Of a stretch of DNA of 11,076 nt, positions 1 to 7,202 are shown piece after piece. The stretch lies in assembly GCA_902494295.1 (NCBI GenBank), contig CABUSL010000067.1, positions 1 through 11,076 of the forward strand, written 5' to 3'. The position numbers and the translations under genes are program-made. Source of the stretch: an uncultured Collinsella sp. GTDB lineage: Bacteria > Actinomycetota > Coriobacteriia > Coriobacteriales > Coriobacteriaceae. Within the stretch, counting starts at the first letter, position 1; each line of letters begins with the position of its first letter. The notes below the pieces were generated by a model, which saw nothing but the letters and a program-made list of their open reading frames with translations, was not told the origin of the DNA and did not search any database.

Positions 1-236
1 CGCTCGGCCAGGGGACTCAGCTCATCCAGGGATTCCATGACGGCGCGCTTGTAGGGGATGGTCACGTTGGTACCTTCCCACTCGTTGCCGGTCATAAAGG
101 CCGCAAGATCCTCGGGCTCGCGCTCAAAGCGCACGTACTCGAGCCCAGCGAGCTCCTTGTAGATGGTCGGGGTGTAGCTGTGGCCCAGCACGCGGCCCAG
201 CACGCCGTAGGGACGGGTTGCGGCGGTGTCGGTCAT
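1..236 (-). CDS. aroE: Shikimate dehydrogenase, N-terminal part (cut by window edge)
   Basis: AroE reduces 3-dehydroshikimate to shikimate with NADPH in the cytosol. Only the first 78 codons are in the window; the rest lies beyond position 1. Visible are the substrate-binding HSYTP stretch (residues 19-23, the family's HSxSP with Thr for Ser) and NVTIPYK (57-63), whose Lys63 corresponds to the catalytic lysine of the family. The ATG at 236 follows the pheA stop directly (TAGATG), and a GGAGGT ribosome site lies inside the last pheA codons about 8 bases upstream, so the start is well supported and translation is probably coupled to pheA. It is the last visible gene of the aro operon. The NADP-binding domain cannot be checked here, so a quinate/shikimate dehydrogenase variant is not excluded, but the operon context favours AroE. 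Confidence 0.9.
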   Translation of the reverse strand, partial: MTDTAATRPYGVLGRVLGHSYTPTIYKELAGLEYVRFEREPEDLAAFMTGNEWEGTNVTIPYKRAVMESLDELSPLAE

Positions 237-1382
237 CTAGAGCACCTCCGTGTAGCTGCCAAAGTAGGTGAAGCTCTCGCACACGTCATCGATGGAATCG
301 AGCAGGTCGTCGAGGGCCTTGCTGCCAAAGGGGCAGTCCAGGTCAAAGTAGAACATAAACTCAAAGTCGCGACCGGGGATGGGGCGGCTCTCGAGCTTGA
401 TGAGGTTGATGTTGAGGGCGTAGAAGCGCTCGAGTACACGATAGAGCGCGCCCGGCTCGTTGGCCGTGGTGATCATGAGTGAGGTGCGGTTGGCGCCGGG
501 GTAGACGCGCGGCTCGCGGCTGATGACGACAAAGCGCGTGTAGTTGTTGTCCGAGTCCTGGATGTTGGGCTCCAGCACCTCCAGGCTGTAGAGCGCCGCA
601 CAGCTGCGCGAGGCGATGGCGGCGACGTCGGTACGTTCGGAGTTGGCGACCATCTCTGCCGACATGGCGGTGTTGGGGTACTTGGTGGCGTGCAGACCGT
701 GGGCCTCGATAAAGCCGGCGCACTGGGCGATGGCCTGGCCATGGCTGTAGACCTCACGCACGTCTGCGAGCTTGGTGCCGGGTTTGACGAGCAGGTTGTG
801 ATCGATCTTGAGGCGCAGCGAACGCACGATGTGGAAGTCGAACTGGGCGAGCAGGTCGTAGACGGCGTTGACCGAGCCGGCGGTGGAGTTTTCGATGGGC
901 AGCACGCCAAACTCGCAGAAGCCGTCGCGCACGGCGCGCATGACGCCCTCGAAGGTGTCGAAGAACGCGATGTCGGGTACGTCGAAGAGCTTGCACGCGG
1001 CGATCTGGCTGTAGGCGCCTTCCACACCCTGACAGGCAACGCTGGCCGTCTGGGGGAAGGGCGTATCGAAGGCTACAGCCGTGGCGTGTGCCTTTTGCGA
1101 GATCGTGATGCCCTTGAGCTCGTTGATGTAGCGCTGCTGCTCGGCTTTGCTCATGCTCATGAGGAGACGGAACAGCGTGATGGTCTGCGCCTCGTAGCGC
1201 TCGGGCGCGCGGCCGGCAAGGTTGTTGAGCTTGGAGCGCTCGCGGGCGGGGTCGAAGACGGCCTTGCCCATCTCGATTTTTGACTTGGCGACCTCGGTGG
1301 CAATATCCATGCGCTCGACAAAGCTATTGAGGAGCGTGGTATCGATGCCGTCGATGGCTTGGCGAATATCGGCAAGGTCCAT
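237..1382 (-). CDS. pheA: Bifunctional chorismate mutase / prephenate dehydratase (P-protein)
   Basis: This enzyme converts chorismate to prephenate and then to phenylpyruvate, the Phe branch. With the ATG at 1382 it is 381 residues, close to the 386 of E. coli PheA. An AroQ-type mutase helix bundle covers about residues 1-85, with Arg7, Arg24, Lys33/35 and the DPARER stretch matching the family's active-site positions. The prephenate dehydratase domain covers about 112-290, with GVLPIENSTAGSV and the Thr-Arg-Phe motif in NYTRFVV. A C-terminal ACT domain (about 298-375) has GALYRVL and ESRP, the Phe-binding motifs of the family, so feedback inhibition by Phe is expected. An upstream GTG (1397) would add five residues, but AAAGGGG sits 5 bases before the ATG, so I prefer the ATG. 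The gap to aroC is 43 bp and no terminator is seen in it. Confidence 0.96.
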   Translation of the reverse strand: MDLADIRQAIDGIDTTLLNSFVERMDIATEVAKSKIEMGKAVFDPARERSKLNNLAGRAPERYEAQTITLFRLLMSMSKAEQQRYINELKGITISQKAHATAVAFDTPFPQTASVACQGVEGAYSQIAACKLFDVPDIAFFDTFEGVMRAVRDGFCEFGVLPIENSTAGSVNAVYDLLAQFDFHIVRSLRLKIDHNLLVKPGTKLADVREVYSHGQAIAQCAGFIEAHGLHATKYPNTAMSAEMVANSERTDVAAIASRSCAALYSLEVLEPNIQDSDNNYTRFVVISREPRVYPGANRTSLMITTANEPGALYRVLERFYALNINLIKLESRPIPGRDFEFMFYFDLDCPFGSKALDDLLDSIDDVCESFTYFGSYTEVL

Positions 1383-1425
1383 GGAGACCCCTTTCACGTG
1401 TCGGGGGATGTTGAGGGGTGGGTAG

Positions 1426-2523
1426 TTAGCGCTGGGCGGCGTCCTCGAGGAGGGCGTCCCAGATGGCGAGGGCAGCGGCTGCTTCGGCTACGGGGACAGC
1501 GCGCGGGACGATGCAGGGATCGTGGCGGCCGTGGACCGAGAGCTCGGCATTTTCCATGGCGTCCATGTCTATGGTCTGCTGCTCGCGGCCGATGGAGGGC
1601 GTCGGCTTCACGGCCATACGCCACATGACGGGCGCGCCGGTGGAGATGCCGCCTAAGATGCCGCCGGCGTTATTGGACTCGACTTCAATTTTGCCGTTCT
1701 CGGCATCGATGCGATACGGGTCGTTGTTCTCGCTGCCGCGCATGGCGGCCACAGCAAAGCCCATGCCAAACTCCACGCCCTTTACGGCGGGAATACCAAA
1801 GGCGATTCGCGCGATGCGGTTCTCGATACCGTCGAACATGGGGTCGCCGATGCCCGCGGGCAGGCCGTAGATGCCGCACTCCACGATGCCACCGATGCTG
1901 TCGAGCTCGTCGCGCGCGGCCAGAATCTCCTCGCGCATGCGACCGGCAGCGGCGGCGTCAATGCAGGGCAGGACGTTCGAAAGGATCGCCTTGCGGTCGG
2001 CCTCGCGATAGACCATGTCGTCCATGGGCAGGTCGGAGATGCCGCCGATCTGCGCGACGTGCGCCATGACCTTGATGCCACGGGCTTCGAGTGCCTGCAG
2101 CGCGATGCCACCGGCGATGCATAAGGGGGCCGTTAGGCGGCCGGAGAAATGCCCGCCGCCGGCGACGTCGTGCATGTTGTGGTACTTCACGCGGGCAGGA
2201 AAGTCTGCGTGCCCCGGGCGGGGCTTGCGGCGCAGCTCGGAATAGTCCTTGGAGCGCGTGTTGGTGTTCTCGATAATTGCTGCGATGGGTGCGCCAGTGG
2301 TGTGTCCATCGACCACACCGGCGATGATATGCGCGGCGTCGGCCTCGCGGCGCTTTGTTGCGGTCTCGTCGCGACCGGGGGCGCGGCGATCGAGAAAGGC
2401 CTGCAGCTGCTCCTGGTCAACGGCAATACCAGCAGGAATGCCGTCGAGTGAGCAGCCGATAGCAGGGGAGTGCGACTGGCCGAAAATGCTCAGATGCAAA
2501 ACGTTGCCAAAGGTCGAGGACAT
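1426..2523 (-). CDS. aroC: Chorismate synthase
   Basis: AroC turns EPSP into chorismate using reduced FMN, the last common step of the pathway. The product is 365 residues, usual for the family. The N-terminal signature reads GQSHSPAIGCSLDGIP, with His18 at the conserved catalytic position; most relatives have GESHG here. The middle has RPGHADF (102-108), and the stretch GGGHFSGRLTAP (122-133) stands where many family members have a GRxSARET motif, so this belongs to a divergent AroC subgroup. RGSENND follows further on, near the flavin site. The ATG at 2523 is one base beyond the aroA stop, and a GGAGGA ribosome site lies in the final Glu codons of aroA, so the two genes are probably translationally coupled. 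Confidence 0.96.
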   Translation of the reverse strand: MSSTFGNVLHLSIFGQSHSPAIGCSLDGIPAGIAVDQEQLQAFLDRRAPGRDETATKRREADAAHIIAGVVDGHTTGAPIAAIIENTNTRSKDYSELRRKPRPGHADFPARVKYHNMHDVAGGGHFSGRLTAPLCIAGGIALQALEARGIKVMAHVAQIGGISDLPMDDMVYREADRKAILSNVLPCIDAAAAGRMREEILAARDELDSIGGIVECGIYGLPAGIGDPMFDGIENRIARIAFGIPAVKGVEFGMGFAVAAMRGSENNDPYRIDAENGKIEVESNNAGGILGGISTGAPVMWRMAVKPTPSIGREQQTIDMDAMENAELSVHGRHDPCIVPRAVPVAEAAAALAIWDALLEDAAQR

Positions 2524-2524
2524 G

Positions 2525-3844
2525 CTATTCCTCCTCGAGCGTGACCTTGCCGCCCAGCAGGCGGTAGTGGTCGAAGAAATCGGGATAGGACTTGTTGACG
2601 GCCTCGGCGCCGTGGATGACGACTTCGCCGGTGGCGCGGCTCGCGGCGATTGCGGCCATCATGGCGATGCGATGGTCGTTGTGCGAATCGACCTCGCCGC
2701 CGGTAAAGGCATCGACACCCTTGATGATGAGGTCGTCGCCGGCAATACGCACCTGTGCGCCCAGCGCAGTGAGCTCATGGGTGGTGGTGACCAAGCGATC
2801 GGATTCCTTGATGCGCAGGCGGGCGCAGTCGCGGATGAACGTGCGGCCCTGCGCCAGCGATGCCACGGCAGAGATGACGGGCACCAGGTCGGGAATGTCG
2901 TGGGCGCTCATCTCAAAGCCGGCGAGCTTGTCGGACTGCACAGTGGCGGCGTTGGTGGAGCGCACGATGCGGGCGCCAAAGCGCGAAAGCGCGGCGAGTA
3001 CGTTGCGGTCGCCCTGCGCAGAGCTCAGCGACACGCCTTCCACAGTGATGGGGTCGGTGCCGATGGCGCCGGCACACAGCCAAAAGGCCGCATTGGACCA
3101 ATCGCCCTCGACGGCCACGCTACCGGGCGTGCGGTACGAGCCGCTGTTTACGCGGAAGTTTGTGACCTCGGGCTGGCCATTCTTGGCGGGGATACGCTCG
3201 ACGTTGACCTCGACGCCGAAGGCCTTCATGGCCTGGATGGTCAGGTTGATATAGGGTCGGCTCTCGATCAGGCCGGTCACCTGCACACAGGAGGGCTGGG
3301 CCAGAAGCGGGGCTGCCAGCAGCAGGCCGGAGATGTACTGCGAGCTCACATTGCCCGGCAGGATAAAGGTGCCCGGGCGCATGCGGCCGCTTGTCTTGAG
3401 CGGAAAACCGCCCAGACCCTGCAGGTCGCAGCCGGCGGCAATGATCTCGTCGGAAAGCGGGGAGAGCGGGCGGGCACCCAGACGGCCCTGGCCCACAAAG
3501 GTGGCCTCTGCGCCCAGCGCGCAAGCGACGGGCAGCATAAAGCGGAGCGTGGAGCCGCTCTCGCCGCAGTCGAGCGTGCCGCCGGCAAGTGCCTTGAGCA
3601 GGCCAAACTCAATACTCTTCATGGTGGGGTGGACCTGGAAGCCATCCTCGACGGTCTCGATGCGGGCGCCGAGTGCCGTAAGGCAGCGCACCGTGGCCTC
3701 GATGTCGGCGCAGGTGGTATTGCAGGTGACGTGCGTCTCACCGTTGGCGAGCGCGGCACAGATGATCAGGCGGTGCGCCATCGACTTGGACGCGATGGCG
3801 GGAACAGTGCCCTTGAGCGGGGACGGGGTGATGCGGGCTAGCAT
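2525..3844 (-). CDS. aroA: 3-phosphoshikimate 1-carboxyvinyltransferase (EPSP synthase)
   Basis: AroA joins phosphoenolpyruvate to shikimate 3-phosphate to give EPSP. The frame is open back to 3925, but the ATG at 3844 fits best: it gives the family start (LARITPSPLKG), has a GGGAG ribosome site about 10 bases upstream and overlaps the aroB stop by 7 bases (ATGCTAG). The protein is then 439 residues. Visible motifs are KSMAHR (20-25, substrate-binding Lys and Ser), CGESGSTLRF (93-102, PEP/glyphosate loop), DIPDLVP (316-322, with the catalytic-base Asp), RIKESDRL (344-351) and NDHRIAM (389-395). The loop reads GESGSTLR, not the GNAGTAMRP of the plant and enterobacterial class. Glyphosate response cannot be judged from this alone. 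Confidence 0.96.
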   Translation of the reverse strand: MLARITPSPLKGTVPAIASKSMAHRLIICAALANGETHVTCNTTCADIEATVRCLTALGARIETVEDGFQVHPTMKSIEFGLLKALAGGTLDCGESGSTLRFMLPVACALGAEATFVGQGRLGARPLSPLSDEIIAAGCDLQGLGGFPLKTSGRMRPGTFILPGNVSSQYISGLLLAAPLLAQPSCVQVTGLIESRPYINLTIQAMKAFGVEVNVERIPAKNGQPEVTNFRVNSGSYRTPGSVAVEGDWSNAAFWLCAGAIGTDPITVEGVSLSSAQGDRNVLAALSRFGARIVRSTNAATVQSDKLAGFEMSAHDIPDLVPVISAVASLAQGRTFIRDCARLRIKESDRLVTTTHELTALGAQVRIAGDDLIIKGVDAFTGGEVDSHNDHRIAMMAAIAASRATGEVVIHGAEAVNKSYPDFFDHYRLLGGKVTLEEE

Positions 3845-4944
3845 GCGGAAGCGTCTCCCTTCTGGCCGAGGCCCTCGGCAATTAAATCGTGGAAGGTGGA
3901 AAGCGGCGTGCGGTCGATGCTGCAACGGCCAATACCGTGCGGAATCACCAGGTCGATGGTGTCACCGGCGCGTTTTTTGTCGTGCAGCGCCTCGGCGAAG
4001 ATGGCGTCGGCCGAAAGCTCGCAGCGGGTCTTGAGGCCGTGACGCGCGCAGAGCTCTTCGATGCGCACCGGCAGTTCGGCGTCGCAAATGCCATGTAGCG
4101 CTGCAGCGCGCGTGATAATGCCCATGCCGATCGACACGCAGTTGCCGTGGCCGAGCTCAAAGTGCTCGCAGGCCTCGACAGCGTGTCCGGCGCTGTGTCC
4201 AAAGTTGAGGAGCTTGCGCTGGTTGGTCTCGCGCTCATCGGCGACAACCACGGCGCGTTTAATGTCGATATTGCGGGCGATGATGAGCGCCACACGGGCA
4301 ACGTCGCGGTTGAGGAGCTCCAGCGTGAGTGGGGTCTTCTCCAGCTCGGTGAAAAGCTCGGGGTCGGCGATTACGGCGTGCTTAACGACCTCTCCGCAGC
4401 CGTCGGCGAACTGCGCGGGCGTGAGGGTAGCCAGGCATCCCACGTCGGCAATAACCACGCTCGGCTGCCAAAAGGCGCCGGCCAGGTTTTTGCCGGCAGC
4501 TAGGTCGATGGCCGTCTTGCCGCCCACCGACGAATCAACCATAGCGAGCAGGCTCGTGGGGATCTGCACAAACTTGCAGCCGCGCATGTAGGTGGCGGCC
4601 ACAAAGCCAGCCACGTCGCCCACAACGCCGCCGCCGAGTGCCACGATCACGTCGGAGCGTGAAAGCTCATGCTCGGCCACAAACTCCAAAATGGCAACAT
4701 AGGTCTCGGCGCGCTTATGGGCCTCGCCGGCCTCGAAGGTGCAGATGCTCGCCTCGTAGCCTGACGCCTCCAGGCTCTGCTTAACGGGCATCTGGTAGAG
4801 CGGGCCCACGTTGGTGTCCGTCACGATGACGGCCTTGGTGCCGCCGGCAGTGGCGCGAACGAGCGGTCCCGCCTGCTCCAGCAAAAACGTGCCAACATGC
4901 ACTTGGTAGGGGCGTGCAGTGTCGATATCGATGGTAATCGCCAT
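3838..4944 (-). CDS. aroB: 3-dehydroquinate synthase
   Basis: AroB cyclises DAHP to 3-dehydroquinate using NAD and a divalent metal. The 368-residue product shows the NAD-binding GGGVVGDVAGF (104-114) and the phosphate-binding IPTSLLAMVDSSVGGKT (128-144). Glu185 in GCGEVVKH, His250 in NFGHSAGH and His266 in ELGHG stand at the three metal-ligand positions of the family. There is no fused shikimate kinase domain, so AroK must be encoded elsewhere. The ATG at 4944 has an AAAGGA ribosome site about 9 bases upstream, in the 36-base gap after tyrA. The 3' end overlaps aroA by 7 bases. Confidence 0.97.
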   Translation of the reverse strand: MAITIDIDTARPYQVHVGTFLLEQAGPLVRATAGGTKAVIVTDTNVGPLYQMPVKQSLEASGYEASICTFEAGEAHKRAETYVAILEFVAEHELSRSDVIVALGGGVVGDVAGFVAATYMRGCKFVQIPTSLLAMVDSSVGGKTAIDLAAGKNLAGAFWQPSVVIADVGCLATLTPAQFADGCGEVVKHAVIADPELFTELEKTPLTLELLNRDVARVALIIARNIDIKRAVVVADERETNQRKLLNFGHSAGHAVEACEHFELGHGNCVSIGMGIITRAAALHGICDAELPVRIEELCARHGLKTRCELSADAIFAEALHDKKRAGDTIDLVIPHGIGRCSIDRTPLSTFHDLIAEGLGQKGDASAC

Positions 4945-4980
4945 AAGCTTCGGTCCTTTCGACCTGGCGTGATAGGTGGT

Positions 4981-5895
4981 CTAGTGGGAGGCCTCGTCGT
5001 CGAGCGCGCGCTTGATGCGGTCGCCCTCGGCAAGGAGATTCTCCAGATAGCGCTGGTCGCGGTCCTTAAGGGCGCGGCTGTAGGCGCCGAGCGATTCGAT
5101 AAGATGGTCGATCTCGAAGGCGAGCGCATCGGCGTCGTCGATCATAAGCTCGGACCACATCTGAGGATTGAGGTGCGCCACACGGGTGAGATCGCGGTAG
5201 CTTCCGGCCGAAAAGCCGTGGTGGACCTGGGCGGTGGGGCTCTTGACGTAGGCGTTGGATACCACGTGCGCAAGCTGGCTCGTGAAGGCGATGACGCGGT
5301 CGTGTTCGGCGGCGCTGGTCACGCTGAACTTGCCAAAGCCCAAGGGGCGCACCATCTCGCGCACCTGGCCCAAAAGCTCCAGCTTGAGCGCATCGTCCAC
5401 CGCGGGCGGTACGAGCACGAGCGGGGCGCCCTGGAACAGGTCGGCACGGGAGTGAGCGTAGCCCGAGTACTGCGTGCCCGCCATGGGGTGCGCACCCACA
5501 AAGTAAAAGCCGTGCTCGCGGGCAAGCTCAAAGGCGCGCTCGCACACGATGCCCTTGACGCCCACCGTGTCGATCACCACGGGACCCATGATGGCCTCGG
5601 TGTCGGTGGCGTCGGCGAGGGCCTGGGCATGCGTCTCGAGCCACTCGATGCAGGCCTCGGGGTAGCAAGCCAGGACGATGATGTCGCATTCGCCGAGTGT
5701 CTTGTCGTTGAGCTCGCCGGCAACGGTGCCCATGCTGGCGGCCGTCATGACATCGTCATCGGGGTCCCAGGCCAGCACGCGGACGCCCGCCTGCGCATAG
5801 CCGCGGGCAAAGCTACCGCCGATGAGGCCAAGGCCGACGATACCGGCGCACTTGGGGCCGCCCTGGTTAACGCGCGCGTTTCTCACCGTACCCAT
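4981..5895 (-). CDS. tyrA: Prephenate dehydrogenase
   Basis: TyrA oxidatively decarboxylates prephenate to 4-hydroxyphenylpyruvate, the Tyr branch. The 304-residue protein has the Rossmann motif GLGLIGGS (21-28), HPMAGTQYSG (136-145) with the conserved catalytic His136, and the helical second-domain stretches EHDRVIAFTSQLAH (from 198) and GFSAGSYRDLTRVA (from 228). It ends without an ACT domain, so direct allosteric Tyr inhibition through ACT is not expected; control may instead sit on DAHP synthase and in the operon leader. An arogenate dehydrogenase activity cannot be excluded from sequence alone. The ATG at 5895 is 3 bases after the aroF stop, with GGAG 6 bases upstream inside the end of aroF. 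Confidence 0.94.
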   Translation of the reverse strand: MGTVRNARVNQGGPKCAGIVGLGLIGGSFARGYAQAGVRVLAWDPDDDVMTAASMGTVAGELNDKTLGECDIIVLACYPEACIEWLETHAQALADATDTEAIMGPVVIDTVGVKGIVCERAFELAREHGFYFVGAHPMAGTQYSGYAHSRADLFQGAPLVLVPPAVDDALKLELLGQVREMVRPLGFGKFSVTSAAEHDRVIAFTSQLAHVVSNAYVKSPTAQVHHGFSAGSYRDLTRVAHLNPQMWSELMIDDADALAFEIDHLIESLGAYSRALKDRDQRYLENLLAEGDRIKRALDDEASH

Positions 5896-5898
5896 GGG

Positions 5899-6921
5899 CT
5901 ACTCCATGGTCTCTTGGCAGACAACCTCGCGGATGGCTCGGATGCGGCGCATGGTGTCGTCGAACTGATCGGGGGTGAGGGCCTGGGCGCCGTCGGACCA
6001 GGCACGGCTCGGCTCGTCGTGGACCTCGATCTCCAGGCCATTGGCACCGCAGGCGGTCGCGGCGAGTGCCATGGGTTCTACGTAGCGGGTGTAGCCGGTG
6101 GCGTGGCTGGGGTCGGCAACGACAGGCAGGTGCGACAAGTGGTGCAGCACCGGCACGGCGTTGAGGTCGAAGGTGTTGCGGGTGCGGGTCTCGAAGGTGC
6201 GGATGCCGCGCTCGCACAGGATGACGTTGTCGTTGCCCTCGCTCATGATGTACTCGGCTGCCATGAGCAGTTCGTCGATCGTGCCGGACATGCCGCGCTT
6301 AAGCAAGATCGGAGTCTTGGTCTTGCCGACCTCCTTGAGCAGGGGGAAGTTCTGGGCGTTACGGGCGCCGATCTGCATGACATCAATCTTCTTGTCAAGG
6401 AAGACCTGCACGTCGCGCGGGTCCATGATCTCGGTGACGATCGGCATGTCGAGCTCGGCAGACGCCTCGCACAGCAGGTCGAGGCCGGCAGGGCCCATGC
6501 CCTGGTAGGCGTAGGGGGAGGTGCGGGGCTTGTAGGCACCGCCGCGCAGCATCGTGGCACCGGCGGCCTTCACGCGGCGTGCGATGCGGATGAGGTTCTC
6601 GCCCTCGACGGAGCAGGGACCGGCGATGACCTGGAACTGGTCGCCGCCGATCTTGACGCCGTGGCCGCAGTCGATGACGGAGTCCTCGGGGTGGAACTTG
6701 CGGTTGGCGCGCTTAAAAGGCTCGGAGACGCGCTGCACGCGCTCGACGACATCCATGGACTCGAGCAGGAACGGGTCGATCTTGGTCGTATCGCCCACCA
6801 GGCCGATGATCGTCTCGTTCTCGCCGCGCGAGACATCGGTCTTCAGGCCCTTTTTCTCAATCCAGCTGACGATATGGCTGACGGCCTCGTCGCTGGCGCT
6901 CTGCTTTAAAATTGCAATCAT
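5899..6921 (-). CDS. aroF: 3-deoxy-7-phosphoheptulonate (DAHP) synthase, type I-beta with N-terminal regulatory domain
   Basis: This enzyme condenses phosphoenolpyruvate and erythrose 4-phosphate to DAHP, the committed step. The frame is open to 6969, but the ATG at 6921 has an AGAGG ribosome site 8 bases upstream and gives 340 residues, near the 338 of the Thermotoga maritima enzyme. The first ~70 residues (MIAILKQSAS...) look like the ferredoxin-like regulatory domain of that subgroup, which confers Tyr (and Phe) feedback inhibition in T. maritima. The barrel follows with AGPCSVEG (100-107), RGGAYKPRTSPYAYQG (from 126) and KRGMSGTID. Cys103, His273, Glu299 and Asp310 stand where the metal ligands are in that family. 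It is the first gene of the aro operon and its upstream region carries a terminator hairpin. Confidence 0.97.
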   Translation of the reverse strand: MIAILKQSASDEAVSHIVSWIEKKGLKTDVSRGENETIIGLVGDTTKIDPFLLESMDVVERVQRVSEPFKRANRKFHPEDSVIDCGHGVKIGGDQFQVIAGPCSVEGENLIRIARRVKAAGATMLRGGAYKPRTSPYAYQGMGPAGLDLLCEASAELDMPIVTEIMDPRDVQVFLDKKIDVMQIGARNAQNFPLLKEVGKTKTPILLKRGMSGTIDELLMAAEYIMSEGNDNVILCERGIRTFETRTRNTFDLNAVPVLHHLSHLPVVADPSHATGYTRYVEPMALAATACGANGLEIEVHDEPSRAWSDGAQALTPDQFDDTMRRIRAIREVVCQETME

Positions 6922-6931
6922 GGTGTGCCTC

Positions 6932-6994
6932 TCACCTCGATGGATAACCCTTGCAAAAACGGCCCGCATCGCGAGCCGTGTATATATGGTGCAT
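6932..6994 (-). CDS. Possible 20-codon leader peptide of the aro operon
   Basis: An ORF of 20 codons (MHHIYTARDAGRFCKGYPSR) lies between the putative promoter and aroF. It ends in TGA 10 bases before the aroF ATG, next to the aroF ribosome site. It has no ribosome binding site; TATAAA ends only 5 bases before the ATG, so a leaderless transcript is plausible, as is common in actinobacteria. It contains two Tyr codons and one Phe codon. The first Tyr (codon 5, TAC) ends exactly where the 5' arm of the terminator begins, and codons 6-13 span the hairpin. This could couple Tyr supply to read-through. That is inference: the ORF may be chance, and I recognise no known leader family. Confidence 0.4.
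   Translation of the reverse strand: MHHIYTARDAGRFCKGYPSR
6954..6979 (-). terminator. Intrinsic terminator (candidate attenuator) in the aroF leader
   Basis: On the minus strand ACGGCTCGC pairs with GCGGGCCGT (9 bp, one G-U) around a GAT loop, followed directly by a run of U. The last stem base opens the run TTTTTGC. It sits about 33 bases before the aroF start, with no other chromosomal gene reading into it. The likely roles are attenuation of the aro operon and insulation from the integrase transcript that reads leftward from the inserted element. Confidence 0.75.
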
Positions 6995-7002
6995 GAGAGT
7001 TT

Positions 7003-7032
7003 ATACTATCTGACTTGCTTTTGCCTTCTAAA
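7003..7032 (-). promoter_or_regulatory. Putative aro operon promoter
   Basis: Minus-strand TTTAGA, 18 bases, TAGTAT gives a weak -35 and a fair -10. An overlapping TATAAA (7005-7000) is an alternative -10. Either places the transcription start near the leader ATG at 6994. The -35 is poor, so the assignment is tentative. Confidence 0.35.
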
Positions 7033-7084
7033 GTGGGCCGTTGCACCGCGTCTTCCTCGGAATTGCAAAGCTTTTTCTTTTATT

Positions 7085-7114
7085 TTGATAGCCCGTGGTG
7101 CACTTGGGTATAAT
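7085..7114 (+). promoter_or_regulatory. Promoter of the tRNA-Arg gene
   Basis: TTGATA (7085-7090), an 18-base spacer and a perfect TATAAT (7109-7114) precede the tRNA by 11 bases. A T-rich tract just upstream (about 7072-7086) resembles an UP element. The start would fall near 7121, leaving about a 5-base 5' leader. Confidence 0.85.
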
Positions 7115-7125
7115 GCCAAACGTTG

Positions 7126-7202
7126 GCCCTATTAGCTCAGGGGATTAGAGCGTCTGCCTCCGGAGCAGAAGGCCGTTGGTTCGAATCCAACATGGGGCAC
7201 CA
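7126..7202 (+). tRNA. tRNA-Arg (anticodon CCG)
   Basis: A complete cloverleaf of 77 bases with encoded CCA. The acceptor GCCCTAT pairs with ATGGGGC (one G-U). The D arm is GCTC/GAGC, the anticodon stem TCTGC/GCAGA carries loop CTCCGGA (anticodon CCG, reading CGG), and the T arm is GTTGG/CCAAC with loop TTCGAAT. It is divergent from the aro operon. The 3' part (7137-7202) overlaps, on the other strand, the end of a serine recombinase gene, which marks it as the integration site of the element to its right. Confidence 0.95.

Noticed and set aside
2249..3841. A 530-codon plus-strand ORF opposite aroC and aroA
   Set aside because: It is a shadow frame in high-GC coding DNA; the other strand encodes EPSP synthase and chorismate synthase with all their motifs.
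4897..6909. A 670-codon plus-strand ORF across aroB, tyrA and aroF
   Set aside because: It is antisense to three well-identified genes, has the Gly/Ala/Val/His/Asp-rich composition of a GC-driven shadow frame and no recognisable domain.
6922..7125. T-box riboswitch or other large leader RNA before aroF
   Set aside because: The space from the putative promoter to aroF is under 90 bases and shows no T-box sequence or specifier stem; only the single terminator hairpin is seen.
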